From assembly GCA_002869185.1 (NCBI GenBank), contig PKTN01000013.1, positions 58,972 through 122,971 of the forward strand: DNA of 64,000 nt, in the 5' to 3' direction. The stretch's first letter is position 1. Each line of letters starts with the position of its first letter. This DNA comes from Denitrovibrio sp. Its GTDB lineage: Bacteria > Chrysiogenota > Deferribacteres > Deferribacterales > Geovibrionaceae. This document shows positions 28,826-36,991 of this stretch, piece after piece. A program made the position numbers and the translations under genes. The notes under the pieces are model-generated. The model did not search any database. It saw nothing but the letters and a program-made list of their open reading frames with translations, and was not told the DNA's origin.

Positions 28826-28974
28826 TTATTTTTATATGCAAAAAAGACTAACATACCTACTACGCCAGCTATGACAACAAGTGTAATAATTTTCTTAACA
28901 TCAAAACCTGATGAGCTAAAGTGTTCATGCGCCCCCGCATATCTATCGACCGTCGATGTAACATTGAATAACAT
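28822..28974 (-). CDS. Small single-span membrane protein of 50 residues
   Basis: An ATG at 28974 preceded by GAAGGAGATTGATT (a strong ribosome-binding site) opens a 50-codon frame whose TGA overlaps the next gene's ATG. The product has a polar N-terminal half (about 1-27) and one membrane helix (IITLVVIAGVVGMLVFFAY, about 29-47) ending in Lys-Asn-Lys. I recognise no family. The strong site and ATGA coupling to the DUF1461-type gene argue that it is real and works with it. Confidence 0.7.
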   Translation of the reverse strand: MLFNVTSTVDRYAGAHEHFSSSGFDVKKIITLVVIAGVVGMLVFFAYKNK

Positions 28975-29098
28975 AATCAATCTCCTTCAAATGAATTCTA
29001 TCTTACTATCGACATTTTTTAAAGAAAGAACATTCAGATTTAAGATATTGGCTGAAAACCCTTGAACTAAAGATATAAATATGCTTTTAATATTAACT

Positions 29099-29116
29099 TT
29101 ACGGCTTTTGCCGTAA
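29099..29116 (+). other. Short perfect hairpin in the argD leader
   Basis: TTACGGC and GCCGTAA form a 7-bp stem around TTTT, 21 bases before the argD start. It could affect translation or be an operator. It has no T-run and is not a terminator. Confidence 0.35.
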
Positions 29117-29137
29117 GTAACAAACTAAAGGTGGTAT

Positions 29138-30307
29138 ATGTCCGCAATATTTAAAAATTATGCGAGGTATCCCCTCACTTTTGTAAAAGGTGAAGGATGC
29201 AGACTCACAGATGACAAAGGCGAAATATATTTCGACTTTGGAAGCGGCATATCTGTTGTGAACCTTGGGCACAGTAACAAAGCTGTAACAGAGGCTATCA
29301 CTAAACAGGCAGGCACGCTTATCCACACTTCCAACCTATACAGTATACCTGTACAGGAGAGAGTAGCGGATAAACTTAGCCGACGATCTTTTGGTGGAGA
29401 TGTATTCTTTTGCAACTCTGGAATGGAAGCGAATGAGGCAGCACTTAAGCTGGCAAGAATATATGGCAACACAAAGTACGAAGGGAAAAGATTAAGGGTT
29501 ATAACTCTTGAGAACTCTTTCCATGGCAGATCATTCATTACCTTATCAGCCACAGGACAAGATAAGATTAAGAAGGGCTTCGAACCTGTTGCTGACTTTT
29601 TTACTCATGTTCCTGCTAATGATTTTGCATCATTTAAGTCAGAGGCTGAAAAGGGTGATGTTGTTGCATTCATGCTAGAGCTTGTCCAGGGTGAAGGTGG
29701 TTTATCTATGATAGATGCCGACTACCTGGAAGAGTGTGCAGACTATTGTAAAGCAAACGGAATACTCCTCATTTTCGACGAGATACAGACTGCTTTTTGC
29801 AGAACAGGTAAGTTTTTTGCATATGAACATTACAACATAGAGCCAGACATAATGACACTCGCCAAAGGGATAGCTAATGGCGTTCCTATGGGTGCTATGC
29901 TCGCCAAAAAAGAGATAGCTGAGTACCTCTCTGCTGGAACTCACGGCACAACATTCGGAGGTAATTTCCTCGCATGTGCTGCTGCTGAGGCAGTATTTGA
30001 CATTATGGATGCTGATGGTTTTATCGAAAGAGTAGAGAGCAAAGCCGCATACATGCGTGAAGCTCTGATCAATATATTTAACGGCACAGATGTTACTGTT
30101 GTCGGTAGAGGAATGATGCTTGGTATTCAGGTACCAGGTATGCAAAAAGAATTTATAAGCAAGTCGATGGAGAACAGGTTGCTCGTTGTCCCTGCAGGAA
30201 ATGACGTTGTGAGGCTATATGCACCACTTAACATTTCGCAGGACGATCTGGACACGGGTCTGGAAAAGATAAGCAAAACCGCTTCCGATTTAGGGCTTGG
30301 AGGTTAA
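29138..30307 (+). CDS. argD: Acetylornithine aminotransferase
   Basis: This PLP enzyme of arginine synthesis converts N-acetylglutamate semialdehyde to N-acetylornithine in the cytoplasm. At 389 residues it is of family length. Motifs are FFCNSGMEANEAALKLAR, HGRSFITLSATGQ, LIFDEIQTAFCRTGKFFAYEHY, and the PLP lysine in MTLAKGIANGVPMGA. GTHGTTFGGNFLACAAA completes the active site. Close homologues also act on succinyl-diaminopimelate, but position before argF and argG supports argD. The stop lies one base before the argF start. Confidence 0.95.
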   Translation: MSAIFKNYARYPLTFVKGEGCRLTDDKGEIYFDFGSGISVVNLGHSNKAVTEAITKQAGTLIHTSNLYSIPVQERVADKLSRRSFGGDVFFCNSGMEANEAALKLARIYGNTKYEGKRLRVITLENSFHGRSFITLSATGQDKIKKGFEPVADFFTHVPANDFASFKSEAEKGDVVAFMLELVQGEGGLSMIDADYLEECADYCKANGILLIFDEIQTAFCRTGKFFAYEHYNIEPDIMTLAKGIANGVPMGAMLAKKEIAEYLSAGTHGTTFGGNFLACAAAEAVFDIMDADGFIERVESKAAYMREALINIFNGTDVTVVGRGMMLGIQVPGMQKEFISKSMENRLLVVPAGNDVVRLYAPLNISQDDLDTGLEKISKTASDLGLGG

Positions 30308-30308
30308 G

Positions 30309-31226
30309 ATGAAAAGAGATTTTTTAACACTTAAGGACTGGACAACTGACGAACTGAAAGAGATGATAGATACAGCTATCAGGCTGAAAAAAGAGAACAA
30401 GAATAACGTTCGCCATCACCTCTTAGAGGGTAAAAAACTGGCGATGATCTTTGAGAAACCATCGACAAGAACACGTGTTTCATTCGAAGTGGGCATGTAC
30501 GAGCTTGGCGGTTACCCGCTATACCTCAGTTCTAACGATATACAACTTGGTAGAGGCGAAACTGTAAAAGATACAGCCAGAACTCTTTCAAGATTTGTTG
30601 ACGCTATAATGATAAGAACTAAAGGGCATGATATAATAGAAGAGTTGGCAAAATTCTCTACTGTCCCTGTAATAAACGGACTCACAGATGATTTTCACCC
30701 GTGTCAAGTAATGGCTGATGTGCAGACTATCTTTGAGCATACAGGTACTTATGATGTCAAAGTCGCTTTTATTGGTGACGGAAATAACATGGCACAGAGC
30801 TGGCTTTTCGGTGCTGCTAAATTCGGCATGGATATATCAGTGGCTTCACCTGAAGGTTACGAATGCAAGCCAGAGATTGTGGCTGGTGCTCGTGAAGTTG
30901 CTAAAGAGACAGGATCTACTATTGAGCTTGTACGCAAGCCTATTGACGCTGTCAAGGGTGCTGATATCATCATCACCGACACATGGGCAAGCATGGGACA
31001 AGAGGCAGAGAAGGAAGAACGCAAAAAGATTTTCTCTGGCTATCAGGTTGACAAGGCTTTGATGGATGCCACTGGCAAAAAATCATACTTCATGCACTGT
31101 TTACCAGCATATATCGGGCAAGAAGTAACAGAGGAAGTTTACGAATCCGAAGCATCGATCATCTGGGATGAGGCTGAAAACAGACTCCACGCTCAGAAGG
31201 CAGTAATGCTGAAGGTTATGTCTTAA
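30309..31226 (+). CDS. argF: Ornithine carbamoyltransferase
   Basis: The enzyme converts ornithine and carbamoyl phosphate to citrulline. The carbamoyl-phosphate motif EKPSTRTRVSFE is near residue 50, DFHPCQVMAD contacts ornithine and HCLPA (about 270) holds the catalytic Cys. At 305 residues it is of normal length. The start ATG 30309 sits after GGAGGTTAAG; an upstream TTG in frame is rejected because it lies inside that site and inside argD. Confidence 0.97.
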   Translation: MKRDFLTLKDWTTDELKEMIDTAIRLKKENKNNVRHHLLEGKKLAMIFEKPSTRTRVSFEVGMYELGGYPLYLSSNDIQLGRGETVKDTARTLSRFVDAIMIRTKGHDIIEELAKFSTVPVINGLTDDFHPCQVMADVQTIFEHTGTYDVKVAFIGDGNNMAQSWLFGAAKFGMDISVASPEGYECKPEIVAGAREVAKETGSTIELVRKPIDAVKGADIIITDTWASMGQEAEKEERKKIFSGYQVDKALMDATGKKSYFMHCLPAYIGQEVTEEVYESEASIIWDEAENRLHAQKAVMLKVMS

Positions 31227-31293
31227 CATTGGGAACAATTTTAATCATCTAAGATGATAACTAACATATTAGTATTCGAAGGAGAAACATAAA

Positions 31294-32508
31294 ATGGCAA
31301 GAGATAAAGTAGTACTCGCCTATTCTGGCGGACTGGATACATCAGTTATCCTAAAATGGCTTCAACTTAAAGGATTCGACGTTGTTGCATACGTAGCAGA
31401 CCTTGGTCAGCTTCCTAATGTTGAGGAGATCCGTGAGAAGGCTATGGCTTCTGGTGCTGTAGATTTTTACGCTATAAACTTACAAGAAGAGTTCGTATCC
31501 GAGCTCGTATATACAGCTGTTAAATTTAACGCACTTTACGAAGGACGTTACCTTCTAGGTACATCCCTCGCTCGTCCTATCATTACAAAAGGAATGGTAG
31601 ACGTAGCACATAAAGTTGGCGCAAAACACCTAGCTCACGGAGCGACAGGTAAAGGTAATGATCAAGTTCGTTTTGAGCTATCCGCTGTTAGCCTCGACCC
31701 TGAACTTAAAAACATAGTTCCTTGGCGTATCCCTGAGTTCTTTAACGTAATCAAAGGACGTAAGGAAGCTATGGATTTCGCTGAAGAGCACGGTATCCCA
31801 GTTAAAGCGACTGTTTCACAGCCTTGGAGTAGTGACGATAACCTTCTCCATATCAGCTTTGAGGCTGGCGTACTTGAGGATCCAGCGAACAAACCTCCAA
31901 AAGAGATGTTTGAATACACTGTAGACCCACAGGATGCACCAGATACACCTGAAGCGATAGAGCTTACTTTCGAAAAGGGTGAGGCTGTTAAACTTAACGG
32001 TAAAGCCTACTCCCCTGCTGAAATGCTTCGCGAGCTTAATAGGCTCGGCGGGAAACACGGTATCGGTCGTGTAGACATGGTAGAGAGCAGATATGTAGGA
32101 ATGAAATCCCGTGGTGTTTACGAGACACCAGGCGGAACTATCCTTTATGCTGCACACCGTGACCTCGAAGCACTCACACTCGATGGTGGCGTTATAAACC
32201 TTAAAGAGACTCTTATGCCTAGATTCTCTACACTAGTTTACAACGGCTACTGGTACTGCCCAGAGATGGACGCTCTGAGAGCTCTGGTTGATAATACACA
32301 AGAGTATGTATGCGGTAATGTTCGTCTTGAGCTATACAAAGGTAACATCACTTGTGTTGGGCGTGATTCAGAATACTCTCTCTATGACGAGAAAGTAGTT
32401 TCAATGGAAGATGATGAGGGAGCATACGACCAGACAGATGCTAACGGCTTTATTAAGCTTCACGCTCTGCCTCTTCGTGCTCACGCTAAAAGAGCTAAGA
32501 AAAAATAA
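31294..32508 (+). CDS. argG: Argininosuccinate synthase
   Basis: The enzyme ligates citrulline and aspartate with ATP. The PP-loop YSGGLDTS is at 10-17, ATGKGNDQVRFE binds aspartate and citrulline, and the C-terminal helical tail is present. At 404 residues it is of full length. It follows argF by 67 bases with its own strong AAGGAG site, and argDFG probably form one unit. The remaining arginine genes are not in the window. Confidence 0.98.
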   Translation: MARDKVVLAYSGGLDTSVILKWLQLKGFDVVAYVADLGQLPNVEEIREKAMASGAVDFYAINLQEEFVSELVYTAVKFNALYEGRYLLGTSLARPIITKGMVDVAHKVGAKHLAHGATGKGNDQVRFELSAVSLDPELKNIVPWRIPEFFNVIKGRKEAMDFAEEHGIPVKATVSQPWSSDDNLLHISFEAGVLEDPANKPPKEMFEYTVDPQDAPDTPEAIELTFEKGEAVKLNGKAYSPAEMLRELNRLGGKHGIGRVDMVESRYVGMKSRGVYETPGGTILYAAHRDLEALTLDGGVINLKETLMPRFSTLVYNGYWYCPEMDALRALVDNTQEYVCGNVRLELYKGNITCVGRDSEYSLYDEKVVSMEDDEGAYDQTDANGFIKLHALPLRAHAKRAKKK

Positions 32509-32628
32509 GTGCCTCGGCACATATGCTATAAATATAACTGATGGCTGAAGCTAAACGAGGCTTCGTAAGTTCACGACTCACTAGAGTCTGCTTTGTGAAC
32601 CTTGGGCATCAGAAGGAGACTATAAAAG

Positions 32629-33498
32629 ATGTACTTTCAGGACGTAATACTGAAACTCCAGCAATTCTGGGCTGACAAAGGCTGTATCATATACCAGCCA
32701 TACGATAATGAAGTAGGAGCAGGAACTTTCAACCCTGCAACATTCCTGCGTTGCCTCGGACCTGAGCCGTGGAACGTAGCTTATGTTGAGCCTAGCCGCA
32801 GACCTACTGACGGACGTTACGGTGAAAACCCTAACAGGCTCCAGCACTACTATCAGTTTCAGGTTATCCTGAAGCCATCTCCAGACAATATCCAAGAACT
32901 CTACCTCGAGTCTCTTAAAGAGCTCGGCGTAGACCCAAAAGCTCACGATATCCGCTTTGTTGAGGATGACTGGGAATCACCAACTCTTGGTGCTTGGGGA
33001 CTAGGTTGGGAAGTTTGGCTCGATGGTATGGATATCACTCAGTTCACATATTTCCAGCAGGCAGGTGGTATAGACCTTAAACCTGTTTCTGGTGAGATTA
33101 CTTACGGACTTGAGCGTATCGCTATGTACATTCAAGGCGTTGAGTCAGTTTACGACCTCAAGTGGAATAAAGACGTAACCTATGGAGACGTTTACCACGC
33201 TAATGAGGTTCAGTTCTCTGCTCACAACTTTGAGCATGCTGACATAGATATGCTTTTCAAACTTTTCGAAATGTACGAGAAGGAGTGCATCAGCATTAAC
33301 GAAAAAGGGCTTCCACTTCCGGCATACGATTACTGCCTTAAGTGTAGCCACACTTTCAACCTGCTAGACGCTAGAAACGCTATCTCCGTAACAGAGCGTA
33401 CAGTATATATCGGACGTGTGCGTAACCTCGCCAAGATGTGTGCAGAAAACTATCTAGCCCACAGAGAAGAGCTTGGTTTCCCACTACTTAAAAAGTAG
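32629..33498 (+). CDS. glyQ: Glycyl-tRNA synthetase alpha subunit
   Basis: This is the catalytic half of the heterotetrameric class II Gly[19 protein letters not shown] starts the domain. [33 protein letters not shown] and FTYFQQAGG are highly conserved family blocks. At 289 residues it has the standard length. The beta-subunit gene glyS, which usually follows directly, is absent: the stop TAG is followed by a terminator and an opposite-strand gene. The 120-base leader shows no T-box features I could recognise. Confidence 0.97.
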   Translation: MYFQDVILKLQQFWADKGCIIYQPYDNEVGAGTFNPATFLRCLGPEPWNVAYVEPSRRPTDGRYGENPNRLQHYYQFQVILKPSPDNIQELYLESLKELGVDPKAHDIRFVEDDWESPTLGAWGLGWEVWLDGMDITQFTYFQQAGGIDLKPVSGEITYGLERIAMYIQGVESVYDLKWNKDVTYGDVYHANEVQFSAHNFEHADIDMLFKLFEMYEKECISINEKGLPLPAYDYCLKCSHTFNLLDARNAISVTERTVYIGRVRNLAKMCAENYLAHREELGFPLLKK

Positions 33499-33573
33499 CG
33501 TTGAATCACAATACTGCGAAACTGACTAGAGCGAAGCGTTACGCCTACCACTGGTCGGCTGCAATAGATATAA

Positions 33574-33602
33574 AAAAAGCCAGACGATTGTCTGGCTTTT
33601 TT
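33574..33602. terminator. Bidirectional terminator between glyQ and the convergent unknown gene
   Basis: GCCAGAC-GATT-GTCTGGC with flanking A and T runs extends the stem to at least 12 bp. It serves glyQ on the plus strand and the unknown tandem array on the minus strand. Confidence 0.92.
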
Positions 33603-33622
33603 AGTTTATGATTTAATGAATA

Positions 33623-34168
33623 TTATACTTTTTGTTCTTTATATAGGCTGAGGTAACCGTCACCATATAGATAGACAACCTTGCCACCTTCGATGAACTC
33701 AGGGAATGAATCGTCTTCACACTCTAATGATTCGAGAAGTTGATACGTTTGATCTGCCACCGAAAGCAGAGTAACAAGCCCATCAAATGTCTCTTTATCA
33801 CCTTTAATCACTTTACAGATTTTACGCACATCCTTCCTGTCGCCAGTGATGATAAGCTTACCTGTCCTGTTATTAAGGTCTATCTCAAAAGGAGGATCGT
33901 TCGTCATGCCATGCATATTTAAAAGAAATTGAATTTTTTCTCTTATGTAGGAAGAGAATGCCAGAATATACTCTAAACTAGGAAGAAATGACTCCTCATT
34001 TTCAGGCATAATATCATCGACGTTTTCAGAGTTCGCAAATCTATCCTCTTCATCAAAAGCTTTTAGCGTATTAAGAAATATTACTGATGTATCAACATTT
34101 TGGCCAGCATCGCCACATGATGTCGAGCTAATACCACAGCTGATTGTATTGGTAGTTTCATTATCCAT
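33623..34168 (-). CDS. Unknown protein, fourth and most divergent member of a tandem family
   Basis: The 181-residue protein matches no family I know. A core (about 100-145) reads NDPPFEIDLNNRTGKLIITGDRKDVRKICKVIKGD, aligning with the cores of the two genes upstream. The preceding helix is about 25 residues long, as in those genes. The N-terminus lacks the shared FMVN leader and instead has TISCGISSTSCGD, with two Cys. No signal peptide or membrane helix is seen. I chose ATG 34168, after GAGAGGTGC, over an extension to 34243 of unlikely composition. A 145-base gap with a small hairpin separates it from the next member. Confidence 0.65.
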   Translation of the reverse strand: MDNETTNTISCGISSTSCGDAGQNVDTSVIFLNTLKAFDEEDRFANSENVDDIMPENEESFLPSLEYILAFSSYIREKIQFLLNMHGMTNDPPFEIDLNNRTGKLIITGDRKDVRKICKVIKGDKETFDGLVTLLSVADQTYQLLESLECEDDSFPEFIEGGKVVYLYGDGYLSLYKEQKV

Positions 34169-34313
34169 AAAGCACCTCTCAAGCTGTATAAAGCAAGAGG
34201 CGCGCCAAAATATAATATATGTCGCAAACAACATCCGTGTCATTTGCGATCATCATCGATATATCTAACTATATGCTAGACAGAAGAGCACATCCTTGTG
34301 CAAATTTTTAAAA

Positions 34314-34925
34314 TTAAACATTCAGTTCTTTACCATCAGAAAGTATAGAAATAGAATCGCAATAGATAATACTTGCGTGTGGCATCTTTCTATTATCATT
34401 AAAGAGCCATGAATACTTATCTACAACAGCTTCAGGGTTCGAGCTATTCCGATATTCCTCCTGAAACTTCAAAGAATCAGCCATCGCAACGACATGACTC
34501 CCAATAGCGAGTGTTGTTCTGACCGCCTCTTTAAGGTCTGCATTTTCATTAATAAGCCCACTTATCTCGTCAAGATCATCCCTGTCACCCTTAACTGTCA
34601 CTTCATTCTTGCTATAGTCATAGTCAAGTTCCACAGGAGGATTAGATGGAATATCATTTCTCGCATAGACGATATCTAGCAAATATTTTAATCTTGAATT
34701 GAGCTCTTCTAAGTTTTCCATCGATGGTAAGATAAGCTCTTGATCCAAAAATGTCCCTGATGGATCCTCTATTCCCTTTGCAGAAAATGAATTAAGGTCA
34801 TCTGTATTCATAAATTCGTCCAGAGCCTTCTTAAAATTTGAACCATACTCGGTTTCTTTCTTAGTACTTTCTGTTTTTTGCGTCAAAATTACTGTCGATT
34901 GATTCACCATAAAAACATTACTCAT
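34314..34925 (-). CDS. Unknown protein of the tandem family, with conserved leader
   Basis: The 203-residue protein is unknown. Its leader (MSNVFMVNQSTVILTQ) resembles that of the two upstream genes. Residues about 78-140 hold the family core: LPSMENLEELNSRLKYLLDIVYARNDIP, then NPPVELDYDYSKNEVTVKGDRDD and a helix ending ENADLKEAV. It is acidic and soluble, with no export signal of Sec type. The ATG at 34925 follows an AGGAGAGAGAGTG site lying over the end of the neighbouring gene, which places both in one operon. A partly palindromic GCACA-AGGA-TGTGC follows the stop. Confidence 0.68.
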   Translation of the reverse strand: MSNVFMVNQSTVILTQKTESTKKETEYGSNFKKALDEFMNTDDLNSFSAKGIEDPSGTFLDQELILPSMENLEELNSRLKYLLDIVYARNDIPSNPPVELDYDYSKNEVTVKGDRDDLDEISGLINENADLKEAVRTTLAIGSHVVAMADSLKFQEEYRNSSNPEAVVDKYSWLFNDNRKMPHASIIYCDSISILSDGKELNV

Positions 34926-34934
34926 CACTCTCTC

Positions 34935-35582
34935 CTAAACTTCTAATAATGGTGTTTTTTCAGCCAGAATTGGGCTATATGTCTGCACTACTCTCTCAGA
35001 CCTAAAGTAGGTAATGGTCTCGCCATAACTCATCTTTGGATAGTGAAACTTGCCATCTTCATCAAAAAGATCAGGATATTCTTCCTTAGCAGTCTCTACT
35101 TCTGGATTGTCATGGTTGAAATTCTGAGATTGAAGTGCGTCATACATACCGAGAAAATTATTCCAAATGTCGTTAATCTTCTTAACTTCATCTTTGATCT
35201 CTTTGTTATCATTCATAAGCTGGCTTATCTGATTGATATCTTCCCTATCCCCTTTAACAGTTATCTCTGTTCTGGTGTAGGAATACTCAATCTCCACAGG
35301 TGGGTCAGTTGGAATATCGTTGCGGACAAACATAAGGTCCATAAGATATTGTAAACGTTCAGTAACCTCTTCCAGATTCTCCATATCTGGCAAGCTCAGT
35401 TCCTCATTAGACATTACCGTCCCTGAAATCTCGATCTTAGTCATTGAGAATTCTGCATCAGAAGAATCAAGGAAACTATTAAACATATTCCCGAAAACAT
35501 CGGATGTGTCACTGTTTTTACAGCAACACTTATTTTGCGTCGAAGGTGATATACTGTCATTTACCATAAATGCGTTGTTCAT
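34935..35582 (-). CDS. Unknown protein of the tandem family, with conserved leader and Cys cluster
   Basis: The 215-residue protein begins with the leader MNNAFMVNDSISPSTQ, identical over 16 residues to that of the gene upstream, followed by a Cys cluster (NKCCCKN). The core (about 75-135) reads LPDMENLEEVTERLQYLMDL, then DPPVEIEYSYTRTEITVKGDRED and ISQLMNDNKEIKDEV, clearly homologous to 34314-34925. The short beta-turn-beta followed by a helix suggests a small alpha/beta domain. The ribosome-binding site AGGAGGTGAGCC is optimal. The stop TAG is 7 bases before the next start. Confidence 0.68.
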   Translation of the reverse strand: MNNAFMVNDSISPSTQNKCCCKNSDTSDVFGNMFNSFLDSSDAEFSMTKIEISGTVMSNEELSLPDMENLEEVTERLQYLMDLMFVRNDIPTDPPVEIEYSYTRTEITVKGDREDINQISQLMNDNKEIKDEVKKINDIWNNFLGMYDALQSQNFNHDNPEVETAKEEYPDLFDEDGKFHYPKMSYGETITYFRSERVVQTYSPILAEKTPLLEV

Positions 35583-35614
35583 GGCTCACCTCCTAATAAT
35601 CTCTAAGTTAAAAG

Positions 35615-36232
35615 TCACATGGTCTTTGCAGGCTTATCCTCAGCCTTCTCTTTAACGACCTTCCCATTTGTAAGAATTTTCTCTTCGGTAGTATCTTCGT
35701 CCTCTTCTTTCGCCTTGTTATAGATGTCTATTGCGAAAGCATACTTATTCTTATCAGTTCCGCATTTTTCCAATGCATCTTTACGTGCTTGCTCTATAGA
35801 CTCCATGAGCTCTTTATACTCAGCAAGGGCATCATCAGCCTCAGTAGTCGTTGCCTCGACAAAGTCATCCCCGCCCTCGCCAGATTCAGAGTCTTCCTCC
35901 TCTTCCTCCTCAGGGTCTTCCCCGATATAATTCAACAGTAAAAGATATTGCATACGATCAAAAAGTTTTTCAGTCTCGGTCATCTCAGAATCGTCAACTT
36001 TGACTTCTTGATTTGCAGTTACAGCTTCATTATCAATTTGTGGGAAATTTTGTTCGAAGTCTCTAAGCAGATTTTGTGCTGACGAGGAAATATTTACCTC
36101 ATCTTCACGACTAGATAGATTCTTTTCATAGACATCACGAAAGGATGAAAATCCTGTTGAGGTCTTTGTACAGCAGGTTGCAGGTTGCGTCGAAGGTGAA
36201 ATACTGTCATTGACCATAAATGCGTTGTTCAT
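35615..36232 (-). CDS. Unknown acidic protein sharing the tandem family's leader
   Basis: The first 16 residues and the surrounding DNA, including the 5' untranslated part, are almost identical to those of 34935-35582, and a Cys pair follows (PATCCTK). After that the protein diverges. A helix LFDRMQYLLLLNYI matches the family helix, but the GDR core is replaced by a strongly acidic run (EDPEEEEEEDSESGEGGDD) and a Lys/Glu-rich tail. This looks like a mosaic: a conserved leader with a new body. There is no Sec signal. The function is unknown. The site GGGGGTGAGCC precedes the ATG. Confidence 0.6.
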   Translation of the reverse strand: MNNAFMVNDSISPSTQPATCCTKTSTGFSSFRDVYEKNLSSREDEVNISSSAQNLLRDFEQNFPQIDNEAVTANQEVKVDDSEMTETEKLFDRMQYLLLLNYIGEDPEEEEEEDSESGEGGDDFVEATTTEADDALAEYKELMESIEQARKDALEKCGTDKNKYAFAIDIYNKAKEEDEDTTEEKILTNGKVVKEKAEDKPAKTM

Positions 36233-36310
36233 GGCTCACCCCCTAAGACCTTAGGAGTAGCAATTTTAACGCCTAAAATATGTATCTTCTTACATCATTA
36301 CAAAAATATC

Positions 36311-36868
36311 TTAATCATCTCCAGAAAAAAGCATAGCTTCGCGGAGATTCTCAGCAGTGTCTTCCTCAACGAGTAGCTCAACAAGAGTAAAAGCGAACTC
36401 TGCTGCTGTGGCTGGACCTCTGCTTGTAATGATTGTCTCGTCTACCACGACCACAGCATTCTGATAGTCACAATCTGTCTCTACCTTACTTCTAAAAGTA
36501 GGATAACTAGTTGCCAGACAACCAGCTAAAAGCCCTTTTTCAGCTAGGACAAACGGTGCCGCACAAATAGCTGCGATATATTTTTCTTCCGCTTTGAATT
36601 TACGTAGGATCTTATCTGCGACATCATCATTTAAAATATTTCTTGCACCACCACTACCACCAGGGAGAACTATCATGTCATATTCATCTTCATTTATATC
36701 TTTTAGTTCTGCATCAGGCATAACAGCGAGCCCTTGTTGACCTTTAACCAACCCTTCTTTGATGCATACCACACAAACATCAAGTTCTGCTCTGCGTAGA
36801 ATATCAATCACACTAACAGCCTCGATCTCCTCGAAACCGTCCGCCAAAACAACTATAACCTTGCTCAT
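36311..36868 (-). CDS. DJ-1/PfpI family protein
   Basis: The 185-residue cytoplasmic protein has the family's conserved Glu in LADGFEEIEAVSVID and the reactive Cys in the nucleophile elbow AAICAAPFVLAEKGLL (near residue 100). GSGGARNI and TSRGPATAAEFAFTLVELL complete the fold. Members act as glyoxalases, deglycases or chaperones, and this one is closest in pattern to the DJ-1/YajL branch. I chose ATG 36868 after GGTGGAGA; an in-frame extension to 36886 covers that site. Confidence 0.9.
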   Translation of the reverse strand: MSKVIVVLADGFEEIEAVSVIDILRRAELDVCVVCIKEGLVKGQQGLAVMPDAELKDINEDEYDMIVLPGGSGGARNILNDDVADKILRKFKAEEKYIAAICAAPFVLAEKGLLAGCLATSYPTFRSKVETDCDYQNAVVVVDETIITSRGPATAAEFAFTLVELLVEEDTAENLREAMLFSGDD

Positions 36869-36991
36869 TCTCCACCTCATATACATAGATATATCAAAGA
36901 TACCCCAAAGAGCCTTGAAATGGGACTCAATTTATTATAAAATCGAACTTAAACAATGTTTGACAATACTAAATAACATAGAAGGTGCAAT

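Noticed and set aside
32509-32628. T-box or other riboswitch before glyQ
   Set aside because: I could not find the T-box sequence or a specifier hairpin followed by a terminator.
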